64,000 bases of DNA from Gordonibacter sp. 28C (GCF_003339845.1 NZ_PPTR01000009.1:62001-126000), one strand, 5' to 3'. Counted from the stretch's first letter, positions 54,601 through 63,765 are shown. Program-made: numbers and translations. The notes: a model not told the origin generated them from the sequence alone.

Positions 54601-54894
54601 ATGAGCGATCTCAGAACGCCGGAAGTGGAAGACCTGCTGCGCGTGTTCGCCGCCCTCGACGACGAGGACACCATCTACACGCTGCTGGAGGACCTGTTCA
54701 CCATCCGCGAGATCAAGGAAACGTCCCAGCGCCTGGCCGTGGCGCGCCAGCTGGACGCCGGCAAGTCCTACGCCGCCATCGAGGAGGCCACGGGCGCCTC
54801 CGCCACCACCATCGCCCGAGTGTCGAAGTGCCTGAGCTACGGTGCCGGCGGCTACAACGCCGCCCTCAACGCCCTCGACGACGCGCGGAAATAG
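54601..54894 (+). CDS. TrpR/YerC-family DNA-binding protein
   Basis: Small regulator of 97 aa in the TrpR-related YerC/YecD family. The helix-turn-helix is RLAVARQLDAGKSYAAIEEATGASATTIARVSKCL, written here as parts: RLAVARQLDAGKSYAAIEE then TGASATTIARVSKCL. It starts one base after the cimA stop, so it is translationally coupled. YerC proteins have no settled target; a role in amino acid gene control is plausible from context only. Confidence 0.87.
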   Translation: MSDLRTPEVEDLLRVFAALDDEDTIYTLLEDLFTIREIKETSQRLAVARQLDAGKSYAAIEEATGASATTIARVSKCLSYGAGGYNAALNALDDARK

Positions 54895-55024
54895 CACCCA
54901 TCGCGTTTCGCGCGCAACGCTCTCGTGCCTGCAGGGGCGGGCTGCCGCCCGCCCGGCGCGATGCATCCGAACAAGGGGGCCGCGCGGCGAGCGCGCGGGA
55001 ATCTCGCAAGGCCCCTGCTCCTTC

Positions 55025-55453
55025 TCACGGCTCCAAGCGGGCGAGGCCGTCACTTGTCGCGTGCATGGTCCGTGCGAAAAACGAAGGGTCGACAAGGAAC
55101 GCGTCGTTCGGAAAATCCTTGTGATTCCGGGTGATGATCGGACAGCCGGTGTCGCATGAAATCTCGTAAAAGCGGCGATCGTCCTCGTCCGGCATATCGA
55201 CGCGAAGGAAAGGCGGGCTCACGTACTCCCCGTTGTCGGCAAGTCCTTCGAGGAATCTCTCAAACGCATCGATGTCGATGCGATAGCGGGCGAGCTTGGG
55301 ATAACGGGCTACGTTGCGGTACTCGGCAATGATCGATTCGTTGTAACAAACGACGATATCGCCCGTAGCCACCAATCCCACAATGAAGGCCGCCGTGCTT
55401 CGCGGCGAGATGACCCCTGAGATAACGACATTGGTGTCGATGACGGCGTGCAT
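55025..55453 (-). CDS. PIN-domain toxin-type nuclease
   Basis: Putative type II toxin of 142 aa, COG1569/TIGR00305-like PIN family. The first acidic residue is in MHAVIDTNVVISG, others are in EYRNVA and MPDEDDRRFYEIS, and the last is in TRNHKDFPN. Such proteins cleave RNA. It lies ten bases downstream of a ribbon-helix-helix antitoxin gene in a two-gene operon. The ATG at 55453 fits the PIN start; the much longer upstream frame is a shadow of the antitoxin gene. Confidence 0.83.
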   Translation of the reverse strand: MHAVIDTNVVISGVISPRSTAAFIVGLVATGDIVVCYNESIIAEYRNVARYPKLARYRIDIDAFERFLEGLADNGEYVSPPFLRVDMPDEDDRRFYEISCDTGCPIITRNHKDFPNDAFLVDPSFFARTMHATSDGLARLEP

Positions 55454-55463
55454 GGATTGGCCC

Positions 55464-55772
55464 CTACCGTTTCGCAGCACGCACGGCTTCCACCGCGTCG
55501 TCAACGTCTTCGATGATTTGCGCCTCGCTCGTTTCGCCCGCCCGTTCCATCGCATTCGCATGCAGCGTTGCAAGGGCCTTCTGCATGGTTGCCGTCGCTC
55601 GCGAGGAGCGAGGCGTCTCGCCGATGGTGAAGGGAACTCGCCGATCTCGCACCGTTTGGGCGGCGAAAGAGGCCATGAGCGTGGAAGCCGGAATGCGCAC
55701 TTCCGCGCAAAAGTCCTTGAAGTCGGAATACAGCTGCTCGTCCATGCGGACGTTGAGTATCTTGCTGGCCAT
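55464..55772 (-). CDS. RelB/DinJ-like ribbon-helix-helix antitoxin
   Basis: Antitoxin of 102 aa. The N-terminus KILNVRMDEQLYSDFKDFC is a ribbon-helix-helix strand plus helix as in RelB/DinJ, followed by an acidic C-terminal helix (ETSEAQIIEDVDDAVEAV) for toxin binding. It is the first gene of the pair with the PIN toxin. The upstream region is AT-rich with an ATACTAT/ATAGTAT inverted repeat, a likely autoregulatory operator. A RelB-like antitoxin paired with a PIN toxin, rather than RelE, is not rare. Confidence 0.82.
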   Translation of the reverse strand: MASKILNVRMDEQLYSDFKDFCAEVRIPASTLMASFAAQTVRDRRVPFTIGETPRSSRATATMQKALATLHANAMERAGETSEAQIIEDVDDAVEAVRAAKR

Positions 55773-56127
55773 AAGCCGGTCTCCCTATCCAACAATTGCC
55801 TTTAGATAATATACAATGAATATGAATTATATATACTATGTAATGCAAATAGTATCATAATAATCTTGTTGCGTCGATGTCCGTCGTCGTCGCGTATTCG
55901 GCCCCGTCTCCGCCCCCCGCATCTTCGCTCGCTCAGATGACGCGCATGACCCTTCGTGACCTGCGTATACGAAAGGCGCATGAAGTTCTCGCGCTTCGTC
56001 AAGGGAACGTGCTATAGTCGTTGCCAACGCGTTGATAAGGGATAGTCCTTTACTTAGAATTATCGTGACCTTGCGATATAGAGCAAGAGCGGGGCTGTTC
56101 CCGAGTCGCGAGGGAGGTTTTTAACGT
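55773..56127. other. AT-rich divergent region between the PIN/RelB pair and the NlpC gene
   Basis: A 355-base gap. The first 90 bases are very AT-rich and hold the antitoxin promoter with the inverted repeat ATACTAT (55833-55839)/ATAGTAT (55849-55855). The rest contains the NlpC-gene promoter at 56032-56060. I see no further gene. Confidence 0.55.
56032..56060 (+). promoter_or_regulatory. Sigma-70 promoter of the NlpC/P60 gene
   Basis: TTGATA (56032-56037) and TAGAAT (56055-56060) with a 17-base spacer. The start would be near 56067, giving a 60-base leader before the ATG, which has GGAGG upstream. Confidence 0.6.
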
Positions 56128-57198
56128 ATGAACGAATCCACGCGCGGCCTTGACCGCCGCACGTTTCTGACCGGCGCGGCCGCCTTGGGCGCCGCCGCGC
56201 TTTTGCGGCCGGCTCTGGCGTTCGCCGAGCCCACGGCCGCCGACAAGTTGGCCGAAGCCGACGCCGTCCACGCGCGCATCGTGGACATGCAGGCGCAGTT
56301 GGACGTGGTCACCGAGCAGTACTACCGGGCGCTCGACGAGCACGCGGCCGCCCAGCAGGCCGTCGCCGACGCTCAGGCGCGCATTGACGAGGCGAACGCC
56401 AAGATCGCCGGTTTGCAGGAGAAGCTGGGCGGTCGCGCGCGCAGCATGTACCGCACCGGGCAGTCCTCGGTCTTCGACTTCATCATGGGGGCCACGACGT
56501 TCGAGGAGTTTGCCCAGAACTGGGACATCCTCGAAAGGTTGAACGACAACGACGCCGACCTCGTGCGGCAGACGAAGGACCTGCGCGCCGAGGTGGAGGA
56601 CGCCAAGGCCGAACTCGAGCGCCAGGAGCAGATCGCGGCCGAGAAGGCCGACGAGGCCCAGCGCATCAAGGAAGACGCCGAGCGCTCGGTGACGGAGCTG
56701 CAGGCCCTGCTGTCCCAGCTCGACGCCGAGGCGCAGGCTCTGCTGGAGAAGGAGCAGGAGGAGGCCCGCCAAGCCGAGATCGCTGCGGCCCGCTCGCGCT
56801 CCTACGGCTATTCGGGCGCGACGTCGCCCATCCCCTCGCAGGGCTCGGTGGTGGACTACGCGCTCTCGCGCATCGGCTGCCCGTACGTGTGGGCGGCGGC
56901 CGGCCCCGACGCGTTCGACTGCTCGGGCCTCGTGCGGTGGGCGTACCTGCAGGTGGGCATATCGCTGCCGCATCAAACCGAGGCGCTGTACAACGTGGCC
57001 AAGGCCCGCCTTCCCGTTTCGCAGGCGCAGCCCGGCGACGTGCTGTGGGTGGGCTACGGCGACGGCTACAACGGCCATGTGGGCATCGCCTGCAACGCGG
57101 GCGGCACCCATTACGTGCACGCTCCCACGTTCGGTGCCTACGTGCGCGACACCGACGACCTCGGCTGGGCCGGCTTCACGCACGCGCTGCGGTTCTAG
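56128..57198 (+). CDS. Secreted coiled-coil NlpC/P60 peptidoglycan hydrolase
   Basis: Cell-wall endopeptidase of 356 aa. A Tat-type leader (DRRTFLTGAAALGAAALL) ends near LAFA. A long coiled coil follows (about 40-220), as in RipA- or CwlO-like hydrolases, with an autoinhibitory look. The NlpC/P60 domain (about 240-356) has the catalytic Cys in FDCSGLVRW, His in GHVGIA and the third polar residue in THYVHAPT. It probably cleaves D-gamma-glutamyl-diaminopimelate bonds during cell separation. Own promoter upstream; not in an operon. Confidence 0.88.
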   Translation: MNESTRGLDRRTFLTGAAALGAAALLRPALAFAEPTAADKLAEADAVHARIVDMQAQLDVVTEQYYRALDEHAAAQQAVADAQARIDEANAKIAGLQEKLGGRARSMYRTGQSSVFDFIMGATTFEEFAQNWDILERLNDNDADLVRQTKDLRAEVEDAKAELERQEQIAAEKADEAQRIKEDAERSVTELQALLSQLDAEAQALLEKEQEEARQAEIAAARSRSYGYSGATSPIPSQGSVVDYALSRIGCPYVWAAAGPDAFDCSGLVRWAYLQVGISLPHQTEALYNVAKARLPVSQAQPGDVLWVGYGDGYNGHVGIACNAGGTHYVHAPTFGAYVRDTDDLGWAGFTHALRF

Positions 57199-57360
57199 CG
57201 CTCGGCCGCATCCGCGCTGCTTGCCACTGCGCCGCCATGACCTGCGCCCGCGCCGCGCATGACCCGCGCCCGTCCCGCGCCCATCGCCCTTGCGCGCTGG
57301 CCGGCTCGGGTTATGTCAGCGGTTGTTTGGAGCAGGGAAACTTTTTCCCGCATGGTCGAA

Positions 57361-57389
57361 CGCACCCGCGCCGTCTTGGCGCGGGTGCG
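57361..57389 (+). terminator. 12-bp GC hairpin before the flavodoxin-fold gene
   Basis: CGCACCCGCGCC pairs with GGCGCGGGTGCG around GTCTT. A possible -10 (TATCAT) follows immediately, so it probably terminates upstream transcription ahead of a new promoter. Confidence 0.5.
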
Positions 57390-57441
57390 CTATCATGGGG
57401 CTTGCGCTTTACAAGGCGCCCCGCTATCGAAGGAGTTTTTC

Positions 57442-58002
57442 ATGTCAACGTTGTTCGTGAACGCCTGCATGCGCGGCGAGGATTCGCGCACGCTCGCGCT
57501 CTGCCGTGAATACCTGCAGGGCAAAGAAGACGTCGTCGAAGTCGACTTGGCCGCGCTCGACCTCAAGCCGTTCAATGCGCAGATGGTGGCGTACCGCACC
57601 GAGAAGCAGAAGGCCCGAGCGTGGGACGACCCCGTGTTCGACTTGGCGCACCAGTTCGCCGAGGCGGACGAGATCGTGGTGGGCGCACCCTACTGGGACC
57701 TGTCGTTCCCGGCGGCGCTCAAGGTGTACATGGAGCATGTGAGCGTGTGCGACATCGCGTTCCACTACACCGAGGACGCGCGTTGCGAGGGCATCTGCAA
57801 GGCGAACCGTCTCACGTACATCGCCTCGTGCGGCGGCTTCGTGGAGGGCGCGAACTTCGGCTACGACTACTTCTGCGGCATCGCGAAGATGTTCGGCATT
57901 CCCGAGACGCGCTTCGTGGCCGCCGAGGGGCTGGACATCGTGGGCATCGACGTCGAAGCCCAGATGGACAAGGCCCGCGCGCAGATCGCCGCGCTCGATT
58001 AA
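57442..58002 (+). CDS. Flavodoxin-fold NAD(P)H oxidoreductase, azoreductase-like
   Basis: FMN-dependent quinone or azo reductase of 186 aa. The N-terminal MSTLFVNACMRGEDSRTLAL binds flavin phosphate, and IVVGAPYWDLSFPAALKVYM is the conserved flavin/dimer segment of the azoreductase (AcpD) group. YIASCGG continues the flavin site. The ATG at 57442 has AAGGAG. Its role in detoxifying quinones or azo compounds is inferred from family. The HD-GYP gene begins three bases after its stop, so they are probably co-transcribed. Confidence 0.82.
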   Translation: MSTLFVNACMRGEDSRTLALCREYLQGKEDVVEVDLAALDLKPFNAQMVAYRTEKQKARAWDDPVFDLAHQFAEADEIVVGAPYWDLSFPAALKVYMEHVSVCDIAFHYTEDARCEGICKANRLTYIASCGGFVEGANFGYDYFCGIAKMFGIPETRFVAAEGLDIVGIDVEAQMDKARAQIAALD

Positions 58003-58005
58003 TCC

Positions 58006-59382
58006 ATGACATCCGCCGTGCAAGACGCAGGAGGGCTCGTGGAGGCTTTGCCTCCGCACTTGGACCACCCGGTGAGGCTGGGCGATTACCTGGGCACGTC
58101 CGAGGTGGCCATCATGATACAGCGCGCGCTCAACGGCGTCGACCCGCGCCTCGTGGACCACGGGCTGCGGGTGGGCATGCTGCTGGACGCCATGCTCGAG
58201 ACGGCGGGATGGCCGCAGGGCAAGCGGCGCCGCGACGCGTACCTGGTGGCCCTCATGCACGACGTCGGCGCCTACCGCACCGAGGAGATAGACCGGCTCG
58301 TCGAGTTCGAAACGGGCGATGTGTGGCAGCACTCGTTTTACGGCTACCTGTTCTTCAAGGAGCTTTCCCCGCTGGCCGACTACGCCGAGGTGGTGCTGTA
58401 CCACCACATGCCTTTCGAGCTGTTCACCGACCAGGAGCCGAGCGTGCGCTTCCTCTCGCAGGCCTTGCAGGTGGCCGACCGCGTGGACGTGCTGTTCTTG
58501 AGAAACCCGCAGGTGGACGCCCGCGCCTTAAAGCGTTTGCTCGAGCAGGCTTCGCCGGGTCAGTTCTCGCCCGACGCGGTGACGCTGTTCTTCGAGGCCG
58601 ATCGGCGGCGGGGGTTGCTGGACGCGCTGCACTGCGGCATCGATTGCGACGACGCCGTTCGCCGCGCCGTCGACGCTGCCGAGCCCGAAGCGGCCGCCGC
58701 CTTCCTGGACATGCTCGTGCACGTCATCGACTTCCGCAGCCGCCATACCGTCACGCATACGGTGACCACGGCGTGGGTGGCCTACGAGTTGGCGCGTCGC
58801 CTGATGACGGGCGAGGGCGAGGCCGGCCGCGTGTACTGCGGGGCCCTGCTGCACGACTTGGGCAAGATCGGCATCCCTCTCGACATTTTGGAGAAGCCGG
58901 GTCGCCTGGACGAAGGGGAGATGGCCGTCATGCGCACGCACGTGAGCCTGACGGAGTCCATCGTGGCCGGTTGCGTGGCCGACGACATCGCCCTGGCGGC
59001 CGCGCGGCACCACGAGAAGCTCGACGGCTCCGGGTATCCGCGCGGCCTCGTCGCCGCCAACCTGCGGCAGGCCGATCGCATCATCGCGGTGGCCGACATC
59101 GTGAGCGCGCTTGTGGGCACCCGCAGCTACAAAGAGGCGTATCCCAAGGAGAGAGTGCTCGAGCTGTTGGCCGACCAGCGCGACCGCGGGCTCATCGACG
59201 AGGCTGTCGTCGAGGTCATGGAGCGCGACTACGACGACATCATGCGCGTGGTGCGGCGGGCGTGCCTGCCCGTGGCGGCGCTGTACCGACGCGTGCAGGA
59301 CGAGTACGTATGGCTGTTGGGCCAACTGGCGCAGGTTCGCGGAGAAGAGCCTCTGGCGGGGGCTGCGCTGCCGATCGGCTGA
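58006..59382 (+). CDS. HD-GYP domain phosphodiesterase with second HD-like domain
   Basis: Cytosolic 458-aa protein. The C-terminal half is an HD-GYP domain: LLHDLGKIGIPLDILEKPGR (HD plus following metal site), MRTHVSLTES, and HHEKLDGSGYPRGL, the GYP-type loop. The N-terminal half has a second HD-like region (ALMHDVGAYRTEEID, VVLYHHMPFE), as in two-HD DUF3391- or RsbU-type proteins. It should hydrolyse c-di-GMP or another cyclic dinucleotide. It could complement the EAL protein at 3.1-5.2 kb. Start ATG at 58006. Confidence 0.85.
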   Translation: MTSAVQDAGGLVEALPPHLDHPVRLGDYLGTSEVAIMIQRALNGVDPRLVDHGLRVGMLLDAMLETAGWPQGKRRRDAYLVALMHDVGAYRTEEIDRLVEFETGDVWQHSFYGYLFFKELSPLADYAEVVLYHHMPFELFTDQEPSVRFLSQALQVADRVDVLFLRNPQVDARALKRLLEQASPGQFSPDAVTLFFEADRRRGLLDALHCGIDCDDAVRRAVDAAEPEAAAAFLDMLVHVIDFRSRHTVTHTVTTAWVAYELARRLMTGEGEAGRVYCGALLHDLGKIGIPLDILEKPGRLDEGEMAVMRTHVSLTESIVAGCVADDIALAAARHHEKLDGSGYPRGLVAANLRQADRIIAVADIVSALVGTRSYKEAYPKERVLELLADQRDRGLIDEAVVEVMERDYDDIMRVVRRACLPVAALYRRVQDEYVWLLGQLAQVRGEEPLAGAALPIG

Positions 59383-59449
59383 GCTCCAACGTGCGTTCGC
59401 TTCCTTCGGCACGATAATGGCGGCCAGAGGAAGGGGAGGAAAAAGGGAC

Positions 59450-60007
59450 ATGAAACGCTTGCTTTTGGTCGTTGACTTCCAAAACGACTTCGTGGACGGC
59501 GCGCTGGGTTTCCCCGGTGCCGAGAAACTGGAAAAGCCCATTGCCGAGAAGATCGCCGCGTACCGTGCGGCCGGCGACGACGTGGCGTTCACCTTCGATA
59601 CGCATCATCGCGACTACCTGGACACGCAAGAGGGCAGGAACCTGCCGGTCGAGCACTGCATGGAGGGCGCGCCCGGGCACGACTTGTACGGCGAGGTGGC
59701 CTTGCTCATGCGCGATTCCGACACGGTGTTCTACAAGCCGACGTTCGGCTCGGCGGCGTTCTTCGAGCGCTGCCGTCAGTCGCAGCGCGCCGCCGACGAG
59801 GTGGGCAAGCCGCCGTTCGCGAGCATTGAGATCGTGGGCCTGGTGTCGAACATCTGCATCATCTCGAACGCCGTGTTGGCGAAGACCGCCTGCCCCGAAG
59901 TGCCGGTCATCGTCGACGCCGCCTGCACCGCCTCGTTCGACCCCGAGCTCCACGAGAAGGCCCTCGACGTCATGGAGGGCCTGCAGATACAGGTGATCAA
60001 CCGGTAG
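59450..60007 (+). CDS. Isochorismatase-family cysteine hydrolase
   Basis: Cytosolic hydrolase of 185 aa, nicotinamidase-like. The catalytic Asp is in LLVVDFQNDFVDGALG, Lys in FYKPTFGS and Cys in VSNICIISNAV. The metal-site set of true nicotinamidase (DxHxxxxxxH) is only partly visible in FDTHHRDY. Known family substrates include nicotinamide, isochorismate and ureidoacrylate; this one cannot be fixed from sequence. AGGGGAGG precedes the ATG. It is separated from the HD-GYP gene by 67 bases. Confidence 0.8.
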   Translation: MKRLLLVVDFQNDFVDGALGFPGAEKLEKPIAEKIAAYRAAGDDVAFTFDTHHRDYLDTQEGRNLPVEHCMEGAPGHDLYGEVALLMRDSDTVFYKPTFGSAAFFERCRQSQRAADEVGKPPFASIEIVGLVSNICIISNAVLAKTACPEVPVIVDAACTASFDPELHEKALDVMEGLQIQVINR

Positions 60008-60051
60008 CGGTCGGCGCGACGACCGCAGCAAGCGTTTTGAAGCAGGCGTCT

Positions 60052-60133
60052 CTTCATGGCATCTGATCGGGAGCCTGGGGCTCTCGCGAACCGCGGCTCG
60101 CCATGCGGGGCGCTGGCCTCAGATGCCATGAAG
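60052..60133. repeat. Inverted repeat between converging genes
   Basis: A 15-base arm (60052-60066, CTTCATGGCATCTGA) matches its reverse complement at 60119-60133, with inner hairpins such as GGGAGCC/GGCTCTC (60070-60086). It lies between two converging stop codons and may be a bidirectional terminator or REP-like element. Confidence 0.6.
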
Positions 60134-60166
60134 ATAGTGCAGGCAACCGGTTAAAAGGCTTTGGTT

Positions 60167-61843
60167 CTAGTGTGCGATTGCCTCCACATCAGCTTCCGTG
60201 ACGGGGGTTGCCGATTCCAGCTTGCCGCCCGTGGCCGCCTGGATGCCGCAGATGCGGCCCGTCATGATGCAATGGCCGGCGGACATGCCTCCTTGGTACA
60301 TGGACCAATCGGGGCTGCCGCACAGCTGGCCGGCACTGAAGCCCGTCACCCACAAACCGGGAATGACCGTGTCGTCCGTGCGTAGCGCCTGGTAGTTCTC
60401 GTTCACCGTGACGCCCGCGCACAGCGCCGACACGCGCACATGCTTATGGATGCCCCAGAACGGCGCTTTCTCGATTTTCTTCAGATACTTCGCCTGCTTG
60501 CCGAAGTCGGCGTCGAAGCCCGCATCCGCCAATTCGTTGTAGCGCTTCACTGACGCCTTGAGCGCGTCGGCGGGAATGCCCAGCTTTTCGGCCAGCTCGT
60601 CGAGCGTTTCGCAGCAGTGCGTGTCGATCAGGCTTTCGATGACGTTCGCGCCGCTTTCGGCCGAGCGGTCCATTTCCACGGCGGGCATGTAGGGGCGCAT
60701 CTTTTCCTGGTCGGTGGGTTTGCCGCCCCATTCCGTGACCTGGGCGACGTAATCGTCGTCGAATATCTGGGAGTACCAACCCGGTTTCGGCTGGTTGCGC
60801 AGCACGCAGTTCACCTCCTCGAACACGCAGTCCTCGTTCATGAAGCGCTCGCCGTCCTCGTTCACCATGAGGAACGGCTCGCCGAACATGGGGCCGGAAT
60901 CGAAGTCGTGCATCATATGCGCATGGCCGACGGGCACGAACCCGGCGCCTACGGCCATGGACATGAGGATGCCGTCGCCCGTCTTGTTCGCCTGCTTGCG
61001 GTCGAACTCCTTCACGTCGGGGCAGTAGCGCTCTACGAGGCTCTGGTTGTTCTGGTAGTCGCCCGTGGACAAGATGACGCCCTTCGTGGCGTTGAATTTG
61101 ATGTTCTTGTTGCCGTTCTTGCCGATGACGCCGGTCACGGCGCCGTTCTCGTCGGTTACCAACTGCACGCCCGGGGTGGAGTAGAAAAATTCCACGCCCT
61201 TGCTGGCCGCGAGCTCCGCCAAATGCTCGATCATCGTGCCGTTATTGTAGGGCTTGGGACCGAACATGATGCTGCGGCGGGCGCACTTGCTGCCGTCGTC
61301 GTACTCGGTCACCGCCGTGGGACGCACCGTGTAGGGCGGGAAGCCCGCTTCGGCCGTGCGCACCTGCGTCCAGCGGATGGCCTCGCCGGAATACTTGCAG
61401 TACGTTTCGGCGAGCTTGCGATCGGCGCGCCAGCGGCAGTCCTCCAGATAGCCCTGCAGGTAGTTCATGACACCCTGCTCGTCGCTTTGGTCGAGAAGCA
61501 CGCCCGAGCAGGTGCCGCCTTGCGCTATGGGCTTCGACTCCTTTTGCAGCACGGCGACCGTGGCGCCCTCTTCCAGCGCCGAGAGCGCTGCCGGCACGCC
61601 GCCCGTGCCGGCGCCGACCACCACCACGTCGAACGTCTTTTCCTCGTCGAACTTGGTGATGGGTTCGATGACAACCGACGACGCGTCGAAATCGGCGGCT
61701 ATCAGCCCGTCCGGATACGCGGCGGACGAGGCGTCACCTGCGCCGCCCTTGGCGGACGGCGCGCATCCGGCGAGACCCGCTCCTGCGCCCACGACGCCGG
61801 CGGCCAAAGCTCCTTTGAGAAAATCACGGCGGTTCATACTCAT
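60167..61843 (-). CDS. Tat-exported FAD-dependent reductase, fumarate-reductase fold
   Basis: Extracytoplasmic flavoprotein of 558 aa. The Tat motif NRRDFLKGA is followed by LAGC (Cys27), so it is a Tat lipoprotein. FAD binding is by VVVGAGTGGVPAALSALEEG, and the fold continues as in flavocytochrome c-type reductases (GDGILMSMAVGAG, GERFMNEDCVFEE, PGLWVTGFSAGQLCG). There is no haem or FMN-binding domain, so it needs an external electron donor. In this lineage such proteins reduce diverse organic acceptors, for example Cgr2-type and related enzymes; the substrate here is unknown. The start ATG at 61843 has GGAGAGGGAG. It is divergent from a membrane LuxR gene. Confidence 0.84.
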   Translation of the reverse strand: MSMNRRDFLKGALAAGVVGAGAGLAGCAPSAKGGAGDASSAAYPDGLIAADFDASSVVIEPITKFDEEKTFDVVVVGAGTGGVPAALSALEEGATVAVLQKESKPIAQGGTCSGVLLDQSDEQGVMNYLQGYLEDCRWRADRKLAETYCKYSGEAIRWTQVRTAEAGFPPYTVRPTAVTEYDDGSKCARRSIMFGPKPYNNGTMIEHLAELAASKGVEFFYSTPGVQLVTDENGAVTGVIGKNGNKNIKFNATKGVILSTGDYQNNQSLVERYCPDVKEFDRKQANKTGDGILMSMAVGAGFVPVGHAHMMHDFDSGPMFGEPFLMVNEDGERFMNEDCVFEEVNCVLRNQPKPGWYSQIFDDDYVAQVTEWGGKPTDQEKMRPYMPAVEMDRSAESGANVIESLIDTHCCETLDELAEKLGIPADALKASVKRYNELADAGFDADFGKQAKYLKKIEKAPFWGIHKHVRVSALCAGVTVNENYQALRTDDTVIPGLWVTGFSAGQLCGSPDWSMYQGGMSAGHCIMTGRICGIQAATGGKLESATPVTEADVEAIAH

Positions 61844-61880
61844 AATGCTCCCTCTCCTTCCTTTCGTTCGGTCGTTCAAG

Positions 61881-61936
61881 GCCGTTCGCCGCACGTGCTT
61901 CGCTTGGGAGGGAGTAGCGAGCATGCGCCGAACGGC
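61881..61936. promoter_or_regulatory. Inverted-repeat pair in the flavin reductase/LuxR divergent region
   Basis: GCCGTTCG (61881-61888) is matched by CGAACGGC (61929-61936), and a second GAACGG follows at about 61940-61945. The pairs lie in the 212-base gap between the divergent genes, a natural place for regulator binding. TATAAA near 62033 may be the -10 of the LuxR gene. Confidence 0.4.
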
Positions 61937-62055
61937 TTCGAACGGTTTCCAACCTACCAAGGGCGCGCAATTTTTTCCTACCACAAACGGTATGAAGTTG
62001 CCGGCACACCCGCAGCGCCTCAAGCTTTTCTGCTATAAACGTGGAGGGAGGGTAA

Positions 62056-63564
62056 ATGCTGCGAACGTTCTTGAAATACACGCCGGGGGTCGGTCTTGCC
62101 GTAATAGGGATGGCTTGCGCGCTCGTTATGCTGGAGGTGCAGCGTGTTCCGGCTGCGCAGCTCGTGGAATTTTCGATGTTCGCGCCCGTTCCGTACGTAT
62201 GCGAAGTTCTGATCGTTCTGGCCGTGGCGCTCTGGTATCGGTTGAAGCCGCGGGTGCGCGCCACCGACCATACGGCGTTTCGCGCCGCGATCGGTTGTTT
62301 TGCGGCCGTCATGACGTTTCTCGTGCTGTCTGCTTCCCAGAGGGACGCGTCGGCAGCGCTTGCGATTCAGATACTATATCGGGTGAGCACCGCCTTGCTG
62401 GTGCTGTTCTTCAGCGAGCGCCTGATCGCGCTGGGTGCCCGCCGAACGGCTTTTACGTTGGCGGGAGCTTGTTTGGCATCGGGCATCATCATGTTGGCGT
62501 TTGCCTTCTTCGCACAGGATGTCGTGCGCATGCTGCTAGTCGTCCTGCCGGCGGTTGCATTGATCGCCTTTGTCGCGTACCGTCCTCGAACGGTGCGCGC
62601 GTGCGGAGAGCGCGGCGGCGTGGGGGACTTATCTGAAGCCGAGGTTGTCGCGGGCGAAGACGCAAAGCTTGCGTCGCTCGACAAGCCTCTGCCGCGATTC
62701 TCGTGCGCCACGTTGGGCGACCGGTTGCTCGCTGTGGGGCTGATCGTGCTGCCCCTGATGTGTCGCGGGCCGGTAGTGTCCCTGCAGTCGTCGTGGATGG
62801 GCCTGCAGGGCGAGGGGGCCATGACGGCGTTCATCCAAGCGGGCATCGGCTGCGGCATCATGGTGGCCGGCATGGTTGTGATGTTGGTGATATGCTTCGT
62901 GTGGAACCGCAGTTTTATCTTGGTCTACGAGCTGTTCGTCCTGCCCATCACGTTCATCTCGTTCTATACGGCTCAAGCATCGGCTGATCTGTGGTTCTTG
63001 CACGTGCTCATCATCGATGCAACGTACAAGGTCACGTTGTTCTTTATTCTGATGACGCCGTTTCTGTTCAGAGAGGGCGAACGCCGTAACCCTATGGTGC
63101 CCTTGCTCGTTTCGTTTTCGCTCATGATAGGGTCGCGGGCGCTGTTCGCCGGCCTGTACTCCAGCATGGCGCTGCCGGCGTTCATCGGTTTGGCCACCGT
63201 CGTGGTGCTGGCGACGTTCGCGGGTGGCGGAGCGTTGGCGTTTCTCGTTATACAGCAGCAGCTCTCCGCGCGCGAGACGACTCAGCGCCTGGCTAAAGAC
63301 GAGGTGCGCGCGACGTTGGAGAAGCAGTGCGTGATTATCGGCGCGCGCTACGGCCTGACTCCTCGCGAACGGGAGATCCTCGTGCTCCTTGCTCAAAACT
63401 ACCACGCGCCGTACATAGCCGAGAAGTTGGTGGTGAGCACGTCGACTGTGAAGACCCATATGCGAAACCTGTACGGCAAGTTCGACGTGCATTCCCAAGC
63501 GGAACTGTTGCGTGCGCTGGAGCGCGAATCCGAGAGCATCGCCATGGAGTCGGGGGATCGCTAG
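62056..63564 (+). CDS. Membrane-bound LuxR-family transcriptional regulator
   Basis: A 502-aa regulator. Residues 10-420 contain about 12 hydrophobic segments, broken by a polar loop near 185-215. The C-terminal LuxR HTH is LTPREREILVLLAQNYHAPY, with IAEKLVVSTSTVKTHMRNLYGKFD after it. It is the same architecture as the regulator at 36975-38429, but the two are only distantly alike in the membrane half. Its divergent neighbour, the Tat flavin reductase, is the likely target. GGAGGGAGGG precedes the ATG. Confidence 0.88.
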   Translation: MLRTFLKYTPGVGLAVIGMACALVMLEVQRVPAAQLVEFSMFAPVPYVCEVLIVLAVALWYRLKPRVRATDHTAFRAAIGCFAAVMTFLVLSASQRDASAALAIQILYRVSTALLVLFFSERLIALGARRTAFTLAGACLASGIIMLAFAFFAQDVVRMLLVVLPAVALIAFVAYRPRTVRACGERGGVGDLSEAEVVAGEDAKLASLDKPLPRFSCATLGDRLLAVGLIVLPLMCRGPVVSLQSSWMGLQGEGAMTAFIQAGIGCGIMVAGMVVMLVICFVWNRSFILVYELFVLPITFISFYTAQASADLWFLHVLIIDATYKVTLFFILMTPFLFREGERRNPMVPLLVSFSLMIGSRALFAGLYSSMALPAFIGLATVVVLATFAGGGALAFLVIQQQLSARETTQRLAKDEVRATLEKQCVIIGARYGLTPREREILVLLAQNYHAPYIAEKLVVSTSTVKTHMRNLYGKFDVHSQAELLRALERESESIAMESGDR

Positions 63565-63765
63565 CATCCTCTCGTTCTCATTTCATGATGCTGATGGCAA
63601 GCCCGCCAACCCCATGACTCTTGAAATACAAACTAATGTTCGATATAGTGATCCCTGAAGGTTGGATCGCCCTAACCGGTTTTCCGGGACAGCCGACTCG
63701 TCAAACAGGCTCAAAGCGGACCGGGGCGGTGATGTAAGATGCGTTTGTATTTTTCCAATTTGTTT

